A stretch of DNA of 64,000 nucleotides, taken from the NCBI RefSeq assembly GCF_034676725.1, contig NZ_JAUCBR010000004.1, forward strand, positions 4,554,001 through 4,618,000, read 5' to 3'. Shown here piece by piece: positions 54,278-62,793 of this stretch. This stretch comes from Denitromonas sp. GTDB taxonomy: Bacteria > Pseudomonadota > Gammaproteobacteria > Burkholderiales > Rhodocyclaceae. How positions within the stretch are numbered: position 1 is the first letter of the stretch; each line of letters starts with the position of its first letter. A model generated the notes under the pieces. The model ran no database searches. It had not been told where the DNA came from and saw only the letters and a program-made list of their open reading frames with translations. Made by a program: the position numbers and the translations under genes.

Positions 54278-55045
54278 TCAGTGAATGTCTTTCCAGTAGT
54301 TCTTCTTGAGCGCGTAGCTCAGGACGAACAAACCGGCCAGGAAAATCAGCACGATGACGCCGATGCTCTTGCGCTTCTCGGCCATCGGCTCACCCATCCA
54401 GACCAGGAAGGAGACGAGGTCGGCGACGGTCTTGTCGTATTCCTCGGCCGACTGGACGCCCGGCTTGACGAGTTCAAGCGACACTTCCTTGATCTTGCCG
54501 CCGTGGCCGTCGTCCTTCTCTTCGACATGGCCCACTTGCTCGCCCTGCAGTTCCCACAGCACATGGGGCATGCCGACGTTCTCGAAGACCTTGTTGTTCC
54601 AGCCGGTGGGGCGGTTCGGGTCGCGATAGAACTGGCGCAGGTAGGTATACAGCCAGTCGGCGCCGCTGCCGAATTCGGACGAGCGGGCACGCGCCACCAG
54701 GGTCAGGTCGGGCGGTGCCGCACCGAACCAGGCCTTGCCGTTGTCGCGCGTCATGGCGATCTTCATCTGCTCGCCGATCTTGTCGGCGGTAAACAGCAGG
54801 TTGTCCTTGATCAGATCCTCGGACAAACCGATGTCTTTCAGACGGTTGTAACGCACGAAGCTGGCGCTGTGGCAGTTCAGGCAGTAGTTGATGAACACCT
54901 TGGCGCCGTTCTGCAGGGCGGCCGGATCAGTACTCACCGGCGCCTTGTCCAGATGCAGCGCGGCACCCGCGGCCATCGCCACGACCGGCGCAAACAGAGC
55001 GGCCGCGAACAGGCGCTTCACGAATTTCATTGCACGCGTTTTCAT
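54278..55045 (-). CDS. petC: Cytochrome c1 of the bc1 complex
   Basis: 255 residues from MKTRAMKFVKRLFAAALFAP, whose ATGA overlaps the cytochrome b stop. The heme motif CLNCH is near residue 55, and the axial Met candidate lies in VGMPHVLW. A C-terminal helix (VIVLIFLAGLFVLSYALKK) anchors it in the membrane. It transfers electrons from the Rieske protein to a soluble cytochrome c. Third gene of the petABC operon. Confidence 0.95.
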   Translation of the reverse strand: MKTRAMKFVKRLFAAALFAPVVAMAAGAALHLDKAPVSTDPAALQNGAKVFINYCLNCHSASFVRYNRLKDIGLSEDLIKDNLLFTADKIGEQMKIAMTRDNGKAWFGAAPPDLTLVARARSSEFGSGADWLYTYLRQFYRDPNRPTGWNNKVFENVGMPHVLWELQGEQVGHVEEKDDGHGGKIKEVSLELVKPGVQSAEEYDKTVADLVSFLVWMGEPMAEKRKSIGVIVLIFLAGLFVLSYALKKNYWKDIH

Positions 55046-56316
55046 CAGGAAGTCACCCTTTCCGGTTCGGGTTTGCATTTATCCAACTTGCTGTACCAGG
55101 GCATCAGCAGGAAGAACGCGAAGTACAGCACCGAGCAGATCTGCGTCGTACGGTCCTTGATGCCACCGTTGTCAGGCGGCTGCACCCCCAGGTAACCGAG
55201 GATGAAGAAGACGATCACGAACAGCACCAGCGCGGCCTTGAAGATCGGGCCCTTGTAGCGGATCGACTTGACCGGGCTGCGGTCGAGCCACGGCAGGAAG
55301 GCGAAGATCACCACCCCGGCGCCCATCGCAATCACACCCCAGAACTTGGCGTCGAGACCAAACAGCGGATAGGTCACGGCGCGCAGCAGCGAGTAGAACG
55401 GGGTGAAGTACCACACCGGCGCAATGTGCGGCGGGGTAACCAGCGGGTCGGCCGGCAGGAAGTTGTTGTACTCGAGGAAGTAGCCGCCGCCCTCGGGAGC
55501 GAAGAACATCACCGCCGAGAACACGATCAGGAAGCCGACCACGCCGACGATATCCTTCACCGTGTAGTACGGGTGGAACGGAATGCCGTCGAGCGGGATG
55601 CCGTTGGCGTCCTTCTTCTTCTTGATTTCCACCCCGTCCGGGTTGTTGGAGCCGACTTCGTGCAGGGCCACGATGTGGGCCAGCACCAGGCCGATCAGCA
55701 CCAGCGGCACGGCGATGACGTGGAAGGAGAAGAAGCGGTTCAGGGTGGCGTCCGAGACGACGAAGTCACCACGGATGACCAGCGCCAGGTCCGGGCCGAT
55801 CACCGGGATGGCCGAGAACAGGTTCACGATCACCTGGGCACCCCAGAACGACATCTGGCCCCAGGGCAGCAGATAGCCCATGAAGGCTTCGGCCATCAGC
55901 GCCAGGAAGATACCCACGCCGAACAGCCAGATCAGCTCGCGCGGCTTGCGGTACGAACCGTAGAGCAGGCCACGGAACATGTGCAGGTACACCACCACGA
56001 AGAACGCCGAGGCGCCGGTGGAGTGCATGTAGCGGATCAGCCAGCCGCCCGGCACGTCGCGCATGATGTACTCGACCGCCGCGAAGGCCACCGGCACGCC
56101 AGAGGCGTTCAGCGATGCGTCGGGCTTGTAGTGCATGACCAGGAAAATGCCGGTCACGATCTGGATCACCAGCACCAGCAGGGCCAGCGAGCCGAAGAAG
56201 TACCAGAAGTTGAAGTTCTTGGGCGCGTAGTACTCGGACAGATGCGCCTTCCAGGTCGACGTCAGCGGGAAACGCTCATCGACCCAGTTCAGCAGGGCTT
56301 GAGATTTTGTGGTCAT
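55045..56316 (-). CDS. petB: Cytochrome b of the bc1 complex
   Basis: 423 residues with eight to nine helices. Heme ligands are in LIRYMHSTGASAFFVVVYLHMFRG and FSFHVIAVPLVLIGLVLAHIVALH. The quinol-site PEWY is replaced by PVWYF (HIAPVWYFTPFYSLLRAV), consistent with many proteobacterial sequences. The full-length form carries the C-terminal portion in the same protein. It forms the quinol oxidation and reduction sites of complex III. It starts 3 bases after the Rieske gene stop. Confidence 0.95.
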   Translation of the reverse strand: MTTKSQALLNWVDERFPLTSTWKAHLSEYYAPKNFNFWYFFGSLALLVLVIQIVTGIFLVMHYKPDASLNASGVPVAFAAVEYIMRDVPGGWLIRYMHSTGASAFFVVVYLHMFRGLLYGSYRKPRELIWLFGVGIFLALMAEAFMGYLLPWGQMSFWGAQVIVNLFSAIPVIGPDLALVIRGDFVVSDATLNRFFSFHVIAVPLVLIGLVLAHIVALHEVGSNNPDGVEIKKKKDANGIPLDGIPFHPYYTVKDIVGVVGFLIVFSAVMFFAPEGGGYFLEYNNFLPADPLVTPPHIAPVWYFTPFYSLLRAVTYPLFGLDAKFWGVIAMGAGVVIFAFLPWLDRSPVKSIRYKGPIFKAALVLFVIVFFILGYLGVQPPDNGGIKDRTTQICSVLYFAFFLLMPWYSKLDKCKPEPERVTS

Positions 56317-56319
56317 GAC

Positions 56320-56913
56320 TTATGCCGTCCCATCTTCGCCAATCAGGATCTTGGTGTCCGCCAGGTATTTGTGCGGCGGAATGTCCAGGTTCGTCGGGGC
56401 CGGCTTGCCGGCATACACCCGGGCGGCCAGGTCGAAGGTCGAACCGTGGCAGGGGCACAGGAAGCCGCCGGGCCAATCGTCGCCCAGGCCGCTGGCCGCA
56501 CCGATCTTGAACTTCTGGGACGGAGAACAGCCCAGATGCGTACAGATGCCGATGGTCACCAGGAACTCGGGCTTGATCGAACGCGCCTTGTTCTTGGCGT
56601 ACTCGGGCTGAACCGATTTTTCCGACGCCGGATCGGCCAGCTGGTCGTCCAGCTTGTCCAGCGTGGCCAGCATTTCTTCGGTGCGACGCAGGATCCACAC
56701 CGGCTTGCCTTGCCACTCGACGGTCATCATCTCGCCCGGCGCAAGCTTGCTGACGTCGGCCTCGACCGGCGCACCCGCTGCCTTGGCGCGCTCCGACGGT
56801 GTCAGGCTGGCGACGAACGGTACGGCTGTCGCCGCCGCTGCCGCGCCACCTGCGACCGACGTGGCCAGCAACAACTGCCGACGGCCACTGTCCATCTTTT
56901 CATCAACGCTCAT
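56320..56913 (-). CDS. petA: Rieske iron-sulfur subunit of the bc1 complex
   Basis: 197 residues. The N-terminal twin-arginine-like signal and anchor (SGRRQLLLATSVAGGAAAAA) keep the protein in the membrane. The cluster ligands are in CTHLGCSPS and CPCHGSTFD, giving the expected Cys-His pairs and the disulfide. First gene of petABC. A TATACT box lies at 56968-56973 on the minus strand about 55 bases before the ATG. Confidence 0.95.
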   Translation of the reverse strand: MSVDEKMDSGRRQLLLATSVAGGAAAAATAVPFVASLTPSERAKAAGAPVEADVSKLAPGEMMTVEWQGKPVWILRRTEEMLATLDKLDDQLADPASEKSVQPEYAKNKARSIKPEFLVTIGICTHLGCSPSQKFKIGAASGLGDDWPGGFLCPCHGSTFDLAARVYAGKPAPTNLDIPPHKYLADTKILIGEDGTA

Positions 56914-57143
56914 GAGCCATTTCCCCGCAAAAAGGAAGCAAAAATTCTAGATACAAAAAACCGCGAAAGTATAACGAATATGGCACCGCAGAAAAACCCC
57001 GATCTTTCTAAACGCTTTTCAATCAACGGCTTGCAAAGCACGGCACTGGGCTTTCTTGACTCAGATCAGCTCAAATCTGGGCAAAAATGGTGCAGAACAG
57101 CATCACCTCTCGCTAATTTTCACCCCGCCACCGGCCGCGCCGC
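56914..57143. promoter_or_regulatory. Promoter region of petABC-sspAB
   Basis: 230 bases without a gene, AT-rich near petA. On the minus strand TATACT (56968-56973) is a good -10 match; a weak TTTTTC at 56991-56996 would be the -35 with a 17-base spacer. No terminator-like hairpin was found beyond the CoA transferase stop. Nothing else can be supported here. Confidence 0.35.
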
Positions 57144-58338
57144 TCAAACCACCCCCGCGTCACGCAGGCGCCGGATCGCGTCCCCGGCGAAGCCAAGCCG
57201 CGCCAGAACGCTGTCGGTGTGCTCACCCAGCGCCGGCCCCACCCACGCGGTGGCACCGGGCGTGGCCGTCAACCTGGGGATCACCGCCGGGATAGCCAGC
57301 GACGCGCCATCGGGCAGCCGCACCCGCTCGATCATCTGCCGGGCCAGGTACTGCGGATCGGTGAACATGTCGGCCACCGAGTAGATGTTGGAGACCGGCA
57401 CATCGGCCGCCTTGAGGGTATCGAGCACGACCTGCCCGTCATGGCGACCGACCCAGTCGTCGATGACGCCATAGATCTCCGCCGCCCGGGCATCACGGCC
57501 GGCATTGTCCGCCAGCGAGGGGTCATTCGCCAGATCGTGCCGGCCGACCGCCGCCATCAGGCGCTTGAAGATCGCATCGCCGTTGCCGCCGATGATGATG
57601 TGCTTGCCGTCGCGGGCGGTGTGGGTGTTCGACGGGGTGATGCCGGGCATGACATTGCCGGTGCGCTCCCGGATGAAGCCGTAGTGGTCGAACTCCGGCA
57701 CCATGCTCTCCATCATCGCGAACACGGCCTCGTACAAGGCCACATCCACCACCTGCCCCGACCCGCCCGCCACCTCGCGATGGCGCAAGGCCATCATCGC
57801 ACCGAGCGCTGCCCACAAGGCGGCGATCGAATCGCCGATGGAGATGCCGGTCTTGACCGGCGGCAGGTCCGGATCGCCGGTGATGTAGCGCAACCCGCCC
57901 ATCGATTCGCCAATGGCGCCAAAGCCGGGCTGGTCGCGATACGGCCCGGTCTGGCCAAAGCCCGACAGGCGCACCATGACCAGGCCGGGGTTGTCGGCAC
58001 GCAGCACCTCCCAGCCCAGGCCCAGCTTTTCCATCACGCCGGGGCGGAAATTCTCGACCACGATATCGGCATCCGCGACCAGGCGCCGGGCGATGTTCGA
58101 CGCCCTCGGACGACTTCAGGTTCAGCGTCACCGACTGCTTGTTGCGCGCCTGGACATACCACCACAGCGAGGTATCGCCGTGCAGCTTGCGCCACTTGCG
58201 CAGCGGGTCGCCGGTGCCCGGGGTTTCGATCTTGATGACCTCGGCGCCGAACTCGGCCAGGATGCGGGTGCAGAACGGGCCGGCAATCAGCGTGCCGAAC
58301 TCGATCACCCGTACGCCCTGCAAGGGCTTGTCGCTCAT
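57144..58338 (-). pseudogene. Class III CoA transferase (CaiB/BaiF type), single-base frameshift
   Basis: Starts MSDKPLQGVRVIEFGTLIAG at 58338 and reads to LKSSEGV; the rest, ADADIVVENFRPGVMEKLGL and onward, is in another frame. Removing one T from GTTCGAC at 58095-58101 gives SSEGVDIARRLVADADIVVENF, the normal family sequence. The span of 1195 bases is 398 codons plus one. The restored 397-residue protein has the N-terminal CoA-binding Rossmann fold, WWYVQARNKQSVTLNL, GYGP-like LSGFGQTGPYRDQPGFG and a C-terminal VSNIYSVADMFTDPQYLARQ. It would transfer CoA between carboxylic acids; the substrate is unknown. Confidence 0.92.
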
Positions 58339-58381
58339 GTGAGGCGCCGTCCTGCCGTCGGGATCAGCCACGGCACCGCAC

Positions 58382-58975
58382 TCAGACCGACCGCCGTTCG
58401 ATCAGCGCCTGGGCGATGGTGCCGATATCGGTGTGCTCCAGCTCGCCGCCCACCGGCACGCCACGCGCAATCCGGCTGACCTTGAGACCCCGGGCGCGCA
58501 TCAGTTCGCCCACGGTATGCGCCGTCACCTCGCCTTCATTGGTGAAATTGGTGGCCAGGATCACTTCTTCGACCTCGCCATCGGTCGCGCGCTCGACCAG
58601 CTTCTCGAGCTTGAGCTCACGCGGGCCGATGCCGTCGAGCGGCGACATTCGCCCCATCAGCACGTAGTACATGCCCTCGAAGGCGTGGGTCTGCTCCATC
58701 ATGGCCAGATCCGACGGCATCTCGACCACGCACAGCAAGCGCCGGTCGCGCTGCGGGTTGGCGCAGCGCTGGCAGATCTCGTCTTCGGTGAAGGTGTTGC
58801 AGCGCGCGCAGTGGCGCAACACCTCCAGCGCCTTGCCCAGCGCGCCGGCCAGCCGTGCGGCACCGCGCTGGTCACGCTGCAGCAGGTGGTAGGCCATGCG
58901 CTGGGCGGACTTCGGCCCGACACCGGGCAGGCAGCGCAGCGCTTCGATGAGGGCGTCGAGGGTGGACGGCGTCAT
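58382..58975 (-). CDS. recR: Recombination mediator protein RecR
   Basis: 197 residues. [17 protein letters not shown] is the helix-hairpin-helix, [16 protein letters not shown] the four-cysteine zinc finger, and [16 protein letters not shown] the start of the Toprim domain. It works with RecF and RecO to load RecA on gapped DNA. The gene order dnaX-ybaB-recR on one strand is widely conserved. Confidence 0.96.
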   Translation of the reverse strand: MTPSTLDALIEALRCLPGVGPKSAQRMAYHLLQRDQRGAARLAGALGKALEVLRHCARCNTFTEDEICQRCANPQRDRRLLCVVEMPSDLAMMEQTHAFEGMYYVLMGRMSPLDGIGPRELKLEKLVERATDGEVEEVILATNFTNEGEVTAHTVGELMRARGLKVSRIARGVPVGGELEHTDIGTIAQALIERRSV

Positions 58976-59055
58976 GGATGTTGGCGGGAAATCCGCAATG
59001 GGTCATTGGTGGCGGCACGAGCCCCCATGCCAACGAACCATCACGAATCACCGCA

Positions 59056-59379
59056 TCAGAACGGCATCTTGAAGCCGGGGGGCAGGTTCAGCCCGGCGGA
59101 AAAGCCGGCCATCTTTTCCTGGCTGGTGGCCTCCACGCGACGCACCGCGTCATTGACCGCAGCGGCCAGCAGGTCTTCGAGCATTTCGCGGTCGTCCATC
59201 ACCGACGCGTCGATCTGCACACGGCGCACATCGTGCTTGCAGGTCATGGTCACCTTGACCATGCCGGCGCCGGCCTGGCCTTCAACCTCGATGGCCGCCA
59301 GCTCTTCCTGCGCCTTCTGCATGTTTTCCTGCATCTTCTGGGCCTGCTTCATCAGGCCCGCAATACCGCCCTTCATCAT
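59056..59379 (-). CDS. ybaB: YbaB/EbfC-family nucleoid-associated protein
   Basis: 107 residues from [20 protein letters not shown] (59379; second Met at 59376). The helical N-terminus with [18 protein letters not shown], then the beta core [20 protein letters not shown] and the C-terminal GFKMPF are typical. It binds DNA as a dimer. It is located between dnaX and recR as usual. Confidence 0.94.
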   Translation of the reverse strand: MMKGGIAGLMKQAQKMQENMQKAQEELAAIEVEGQAGAGMVKVTMTCKHDVRRVQIDASVMDDREMLEDLLAAAVNDAVRRVEATSQEKMAGFSAGLNLPPGFKMPF

Positions 59380-59408
59380 GGTGCTTTTCTCCAGTGCAAT
59401 CCGGTGTG

Positions 59409-61256
59409 TCACAAGGGGCGTACCGACGCTTCCTGCAAGGTGGCGTCGAAACGCTCGATCATTTCCTGTACGAAAGGATCCTGCTCCAGCGAGGCGATGG
59501 CCTGGGCCATGCGCGCCTGGCGTGTTGCTGCATCGCGCTGCGCGGGGGTTTCGCCCTCGATGCCGCCGATCTCGATATCGAGCTTCACGGGGCGGTCGAA
59601 GTGGCGGTCGATCTCGGCCTGCAGGCGCTCGAGATTGCCGCGGTTCATGGCGATCAGGTGCCGGTGCGCCTCGCTCAGGCGCAAGCGGATGCTGCCCTCG
59701 GCCATGCCCAGCCACTCGCAATGCTGCGCCAGCTCGCGCACCAGGCCCTTCAGGCCCAGCTCGACGATCAGCCCGTGCCAGTCGATGTCGCCCGACGGCA
59801 CCGCACTTGTCGCCCGGGGCGGCGCTGGCGGCGCGGGTGGTGATGCAGCAGCCGGCTCGTCGGCGGGCGGGCCGGACGGCCCCGCATCGGTCGAGCGCGC
59901 GTGCGCCTCTTCTGGCAGATCTTCCCACGGCGGCACATCGCCGCGCGCCGCCGGTGGTGTCGGCCCAGGCGGTGTGGCTTCAGCGGGGGCGGGGGCTGGC
60001 GCCGACGCGGCGGGGCGTGGCGCGATGGGTTCGACCGCCGGCGGGGGCGCCGCGACCGCGGGCCGGCTCGGCGCCGCCGACGTCGAGGCCTGGCTCGTTG
60101 CGGCGGGCGCGGGGCGGCCCGCTGTGCGCGCCGCGGCGACCGGGGCGTTGCCGCCGCCGGCCAGCGGCGCCGCCTGGGCGGGCCGGAAGGCATGCAGGCG
60201 CAGCAGGGTCATGACGAAACCGGCCGGCTCGTCCGGGGCCAGCGGCAATTCATCGCGGCCATGGATGGCAATCTGGTAGGCCAGTTGCAGGAACTCCGGG
60301 TCGAAGGCGTCGACATACGGCTGCAGGCGGGCGCGCTCGACCTCGTCGGCAATCGCGCCCGGCGCGAACTGGAACACGGCAATGCGTTGCAGCAGCGAGG
60401 CCAGCGCCTGCAGTGCGGCATCGAAGGACAGGCTGCGCGCATCCATGGCCTCGGCCACCGCCAGCATGGCCGACACATCGTTGCCGACCAGCCCGTCGAG
60501 GATCTCGAACAGGTGGTCTTCGCCGACCGAACCGAGCATGGCCTGCACGCCCGCCTCCTCGACCTTGCCCGCGCCATGGGCGATGGCCTGGTCGAGCAGC
60601 GACAGCGCATCGCGCATCGAGCCGCTGGCGCCCTTGGCGATGTGCCGCAGCGCGGGGGGATCAAAGGGAATGCTTTCGGTCTCGAGAATGCGCGACAGGT
60701 GCTCGACGATATGCCCCGGCGGCATCTGCTTGAGGTTGAACTGCAGGCAGCGCGACAGCACCGTGACCGGGATCTTCTGCGGATCGGTGGTGGCGAGGAT
60801 GAACTTGATGTGTTCGGGCGGCTCCTCCAGCGTCTTCAACATGGCGTTGAAGGCAGAGTTGGAGAGCATGTGCACTTCGTCGATCACATACACCTTGAAG
60901 CGGCCGCGGGTGGGCGCATACACGGCGTTTTCGAGCAACTGGCGCATCTCGTCCACCCGCGTGTTGGTGGCCGCGTCGACCTCCAGCAGATCGACGAACC
61001 GCCCGGCGTCGATCTCCTGGCAGGACGCGCACACGCCGCAGGGCGTCGGCGTCACGCCGGTCTCGCAGTTGAGCGCCTTGGCCAGGATTCGCGCAATGGT
61101 GGTCTTGCCCACCCCGCGCGTGCCGGTAAACAGATAAGCGTGGTGAAGGCGACCAGTCTCGAGGGCGTGCGTCAGCGCGCGGACGACGTGCTCCTGCCCC
61201 ACGAGGGTGTCGAAACTCTTGGGGCGCCACTTGCGCGCGAGGACCTGATAACTCAT
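59409..61256 (-). CDS. dnaX: DNA polymerase III gamma/tau subunit
   Basis: 615 residues. Walker A is [18 protein letters not shown], and the zinc site lies in [18 protein letters not shown]. Walker B is [11 protein letters not shown] and the sensor 1 region is [11 protein letters not shown]. Residues about 370-490 are a Pro/Ala-rich linker, followed by the tau C-terminal domain that binds the alpha subunit. No obvious slippery A-rich site for programmed frameshifting to gamma was seen. It loads the sliding clamp and couples the polymerase cores. Confidence 0.95.
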   Translation of the reverse strand: MSYQVLARKWRPKSFDTLVGQEHVVRALTHALETGRLHHAYLFTGTRGVGKTTIARILAKALNCETGVTPTPCGVCASCQEIDAGRFVDLLEVDAATNTRVDEMRQLLENAVYAPTRGRFKVYVIDEVHMLSNSAFNAMLKTLEEPPEHIKFILATTDPQKIPVTVLSRCLQFNLKQMPPGHIVEHLSRILETESIPFDPPALRHIAKGASGSMRDALSLLDQAIAHGAGKVEEAGVQAMLGSVGEDHLFEILDGLVGNDVSAMLAVAEAMDARSLSFDAALQALASLLQRIAVFQFAPGAIADEVERARLQPYVDAFDPEFLQLAYQIAIHGRDELPLAPDEPAGFVMTLLRLHAFRPAQAAPLAGGGNAPVAAARTAGRPAPAATSQASTSAAPSRPAVAAPPPAVEPIAPRPAASAPAPAPAEATPPGPTPPAARGDVPPWEDLPEEAHARSTDAGPSGPPADEPAAASPPAPPAPPRATSAVPSGDIDWHGLIVELGLKGLVRELAQHCEWLGMAEGSIRLRLSEAHRHLIAMNRGNLERLQAEIDRHFDRPVKLDIEIGGIEGETPAQRDAATRQARMAQAIASLEQDPFVQEMIERFDATLQEASVRPL

Positions 61257-61646
61257 GGCCGGATTCTAGCAGAGGCGGCGCTTTCGCCGGCAGTGTCGGC
61301 GGGGTCTGATTCATAGCGACACGCTACTCGCTGGATTGCATCAATTCATTTTGCCAATCACTCGCCGCTCACTATGCTCAAGACACGACCCCATTGGAGT
61401 GCCCCTCATGCGCACGATGCCCCCGGATTGGCGGCGCGCCCTGCTGCAGGCCATGGCCTGGTATGCACTCGGCCATTGAGGCCTGGTGCGCCAGATGCCA
61501 CCGCCGCCTGATGCCGCACGACACAACCGGCCTCACTCCGGCCTTTCGATTTGTAACGACTATGGATCACTTAGTTTTTTATCGTTGGACGCTATTAATC
61601 GGCGTTTGGCAGACTACAGACATCATCCCTTTGACCGGAGAACGCC
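61257..61646. other. 390-base gap without a supported gene
   Basis: Between dnaX and the ZIP gene. A short frame at 61408-61479 (MRTMPPDWRRALLQAMAWYA, ending LGH) lacks a clear ribosome site. An overlapping frame continues IEAWCARCHRRLMPHDTTGL. The two would join if one base were removed near 61475, but I recognise no family. From 61547 to 61620 the sequence is AT-rich and probably holds the ZIP promoter. Confidence 0.4.
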
Positions 61647-62561
61647 ATGAGCACCCGCGAGCTTCGCCTGCTGTCCCATAGCCTGATGCCGCGCGCCCTG
61701 CCCCGCCATGTGTTGGGCGTGGCGCTGCTGCTGGCCGGACTTGCCCTGTATGGTCGCGACGCCTACCTGATGGCAGCGGCCATGGCGGCCGATCCGGTCG
61801 TCGGGCGCGCCCTGTCCGGTGGCATGCTCGCGGCCATGGCCACCGCGCTGGGCACCCTGCCCGTCCTCGTCGCCCGGCCTCTGTCGGCGCGCACGCAGGC
61901 CGCCATGCTCGGCTTCGGCGCCGGCGTGATGCTGGCGGCCACGGCGTTTTCGCTGGTCATCCCGGGGCTGGATGCGGCGCGCGCGCTGTGGGGCGATCCG
62001 TGGATCGCCGGCGGCGTGATGGTCGCCGGCATTGTGGCCGGCGGCGGCGCGCTGCTGTGGCTGGACGGGCGTGTGCCGCATGAGCACTTCCTGAACGGTG
62101 CCGACGGCGTGGACACCGAAGCGCTGGCGCGGGTCTGGCTGTTCGTCTTCGCCATCGCCCTACACAACCTGCCCGAAGGCCTGGCCATTGGCGTGGCTGC
62201 CGCCAGGGATGGTGCCGGCGCTGCCGCGCTGGCGATGGGCATCGCGATCCAGGACATCCCCGAAGGCCTGGTGGTGGCACTGGCCTTGCGCGGCGCCGGC
62301 TACCGTGCCAGCACCGCCGCGCTGGTGGGTACCGCCTCGGGTCTGGTCGAGCCGGTGGCCGCGGTGCTCGGCGCCATCCTGATCCAGGTCTCGGCCGTCG
62401 CCCTGCCCTGGGGCCTGGCCCTGGCGGCCGGGGCGATGCTGCTGGTGGTCAGCCACGAGATCATTCCCGAATCGCACCGCAGCGGCCATGAGGGTGCGGC
62501 ATCAAAAGGCCTGCTGATTGGCTTCTGTGTGATGATGCTGCTCGATACCGCGCTGGCCTGA
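61647..62561 (+). CDS. ZIP-family metal transporter (GufA type)
   Basis: 304 residues with about eight helices. The metal pathway motifs are LHNLPEGLAIGVAAARDG in helix 4 and AIQDIPEGLVVALALRG in helix 5, the GufA-type arrangement. A further VSHEIIPESHRSGHE lies near the C-terminus. It would import zinc or another divalent metal. GGAG lies about six bases before the ATG, and the gene ends at a strong terminator. No neighbouring metal regulator is seen. Confidence 0.9.
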   Translation: MSTRELRLLSHSLMPRALPRHVLGVALLLAGLALYGRDAYLMAAAMAADPVVGRALSGGMLAAMATALGTLPVLVARPLSARTQAAMLGFGAGVMLAATAFSLVIPGLDAARALWGDPWIAGGVMVAGIVAGGGALLWLDGRVPHEHFLNGADGVDTEALARVWLFVFAIALHNLPEGLAIGVAAARDGAGAAALAMGIAIQDIPEGLVVALALRGAGYRASTAALVGTASGLVEPVAAVLGAILIQVSAVALPWGLALAAGAMLLVVSHEIIPESHRSGHEGAASKGLLIGFCVMMLLDTALA

Positions 62562-62577
62562 ATGGGGCCGCGCAAAG

Positions 62578-62611
62578 AAAAACGCCGACCCTATCGGGTC
62601 GGCGTTTTTTT
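62578..62611. terminator. Bidirectional rho-independent terminator
   Basis: Stem ACGCCGACCC (62582-62591) with GGGTCGGCGT (62596-62605), then seven T on the plus strand and an A-rich run on the other side. It serves the ZIP gene and, from the other direction, the SRP RNA gene. Confidence 0.92.
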
Positions 62612-62618
62612 GTTCAGG

Positions 62619-62718
<100 letters not shown>

Positions 62719-62793
62719 GGACGGCATTGTAGCAGCTTCTCCCGACCGTGGGCGCGGCGCTTGTCGCACTGCGTCAAAAGCCCGCCGCAGCGC

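Noticed and set aside
55030..57384. A 784-codon plus-strand open frame opposite petABC
   Set aside because: His/Glu/Arg/Gln-rich composition with no domain; it is the complement of petC, petB and petA in a GC-rich sequence, and the minus-strand genes have unmistakable motifs.
58433..60214. A 593-codon plus-strand frame opposite recR, ybaB and dnaX
   Set aside because: Antisense to three conserved genes; Arg/Pro/Ala-rich sequence without domains.
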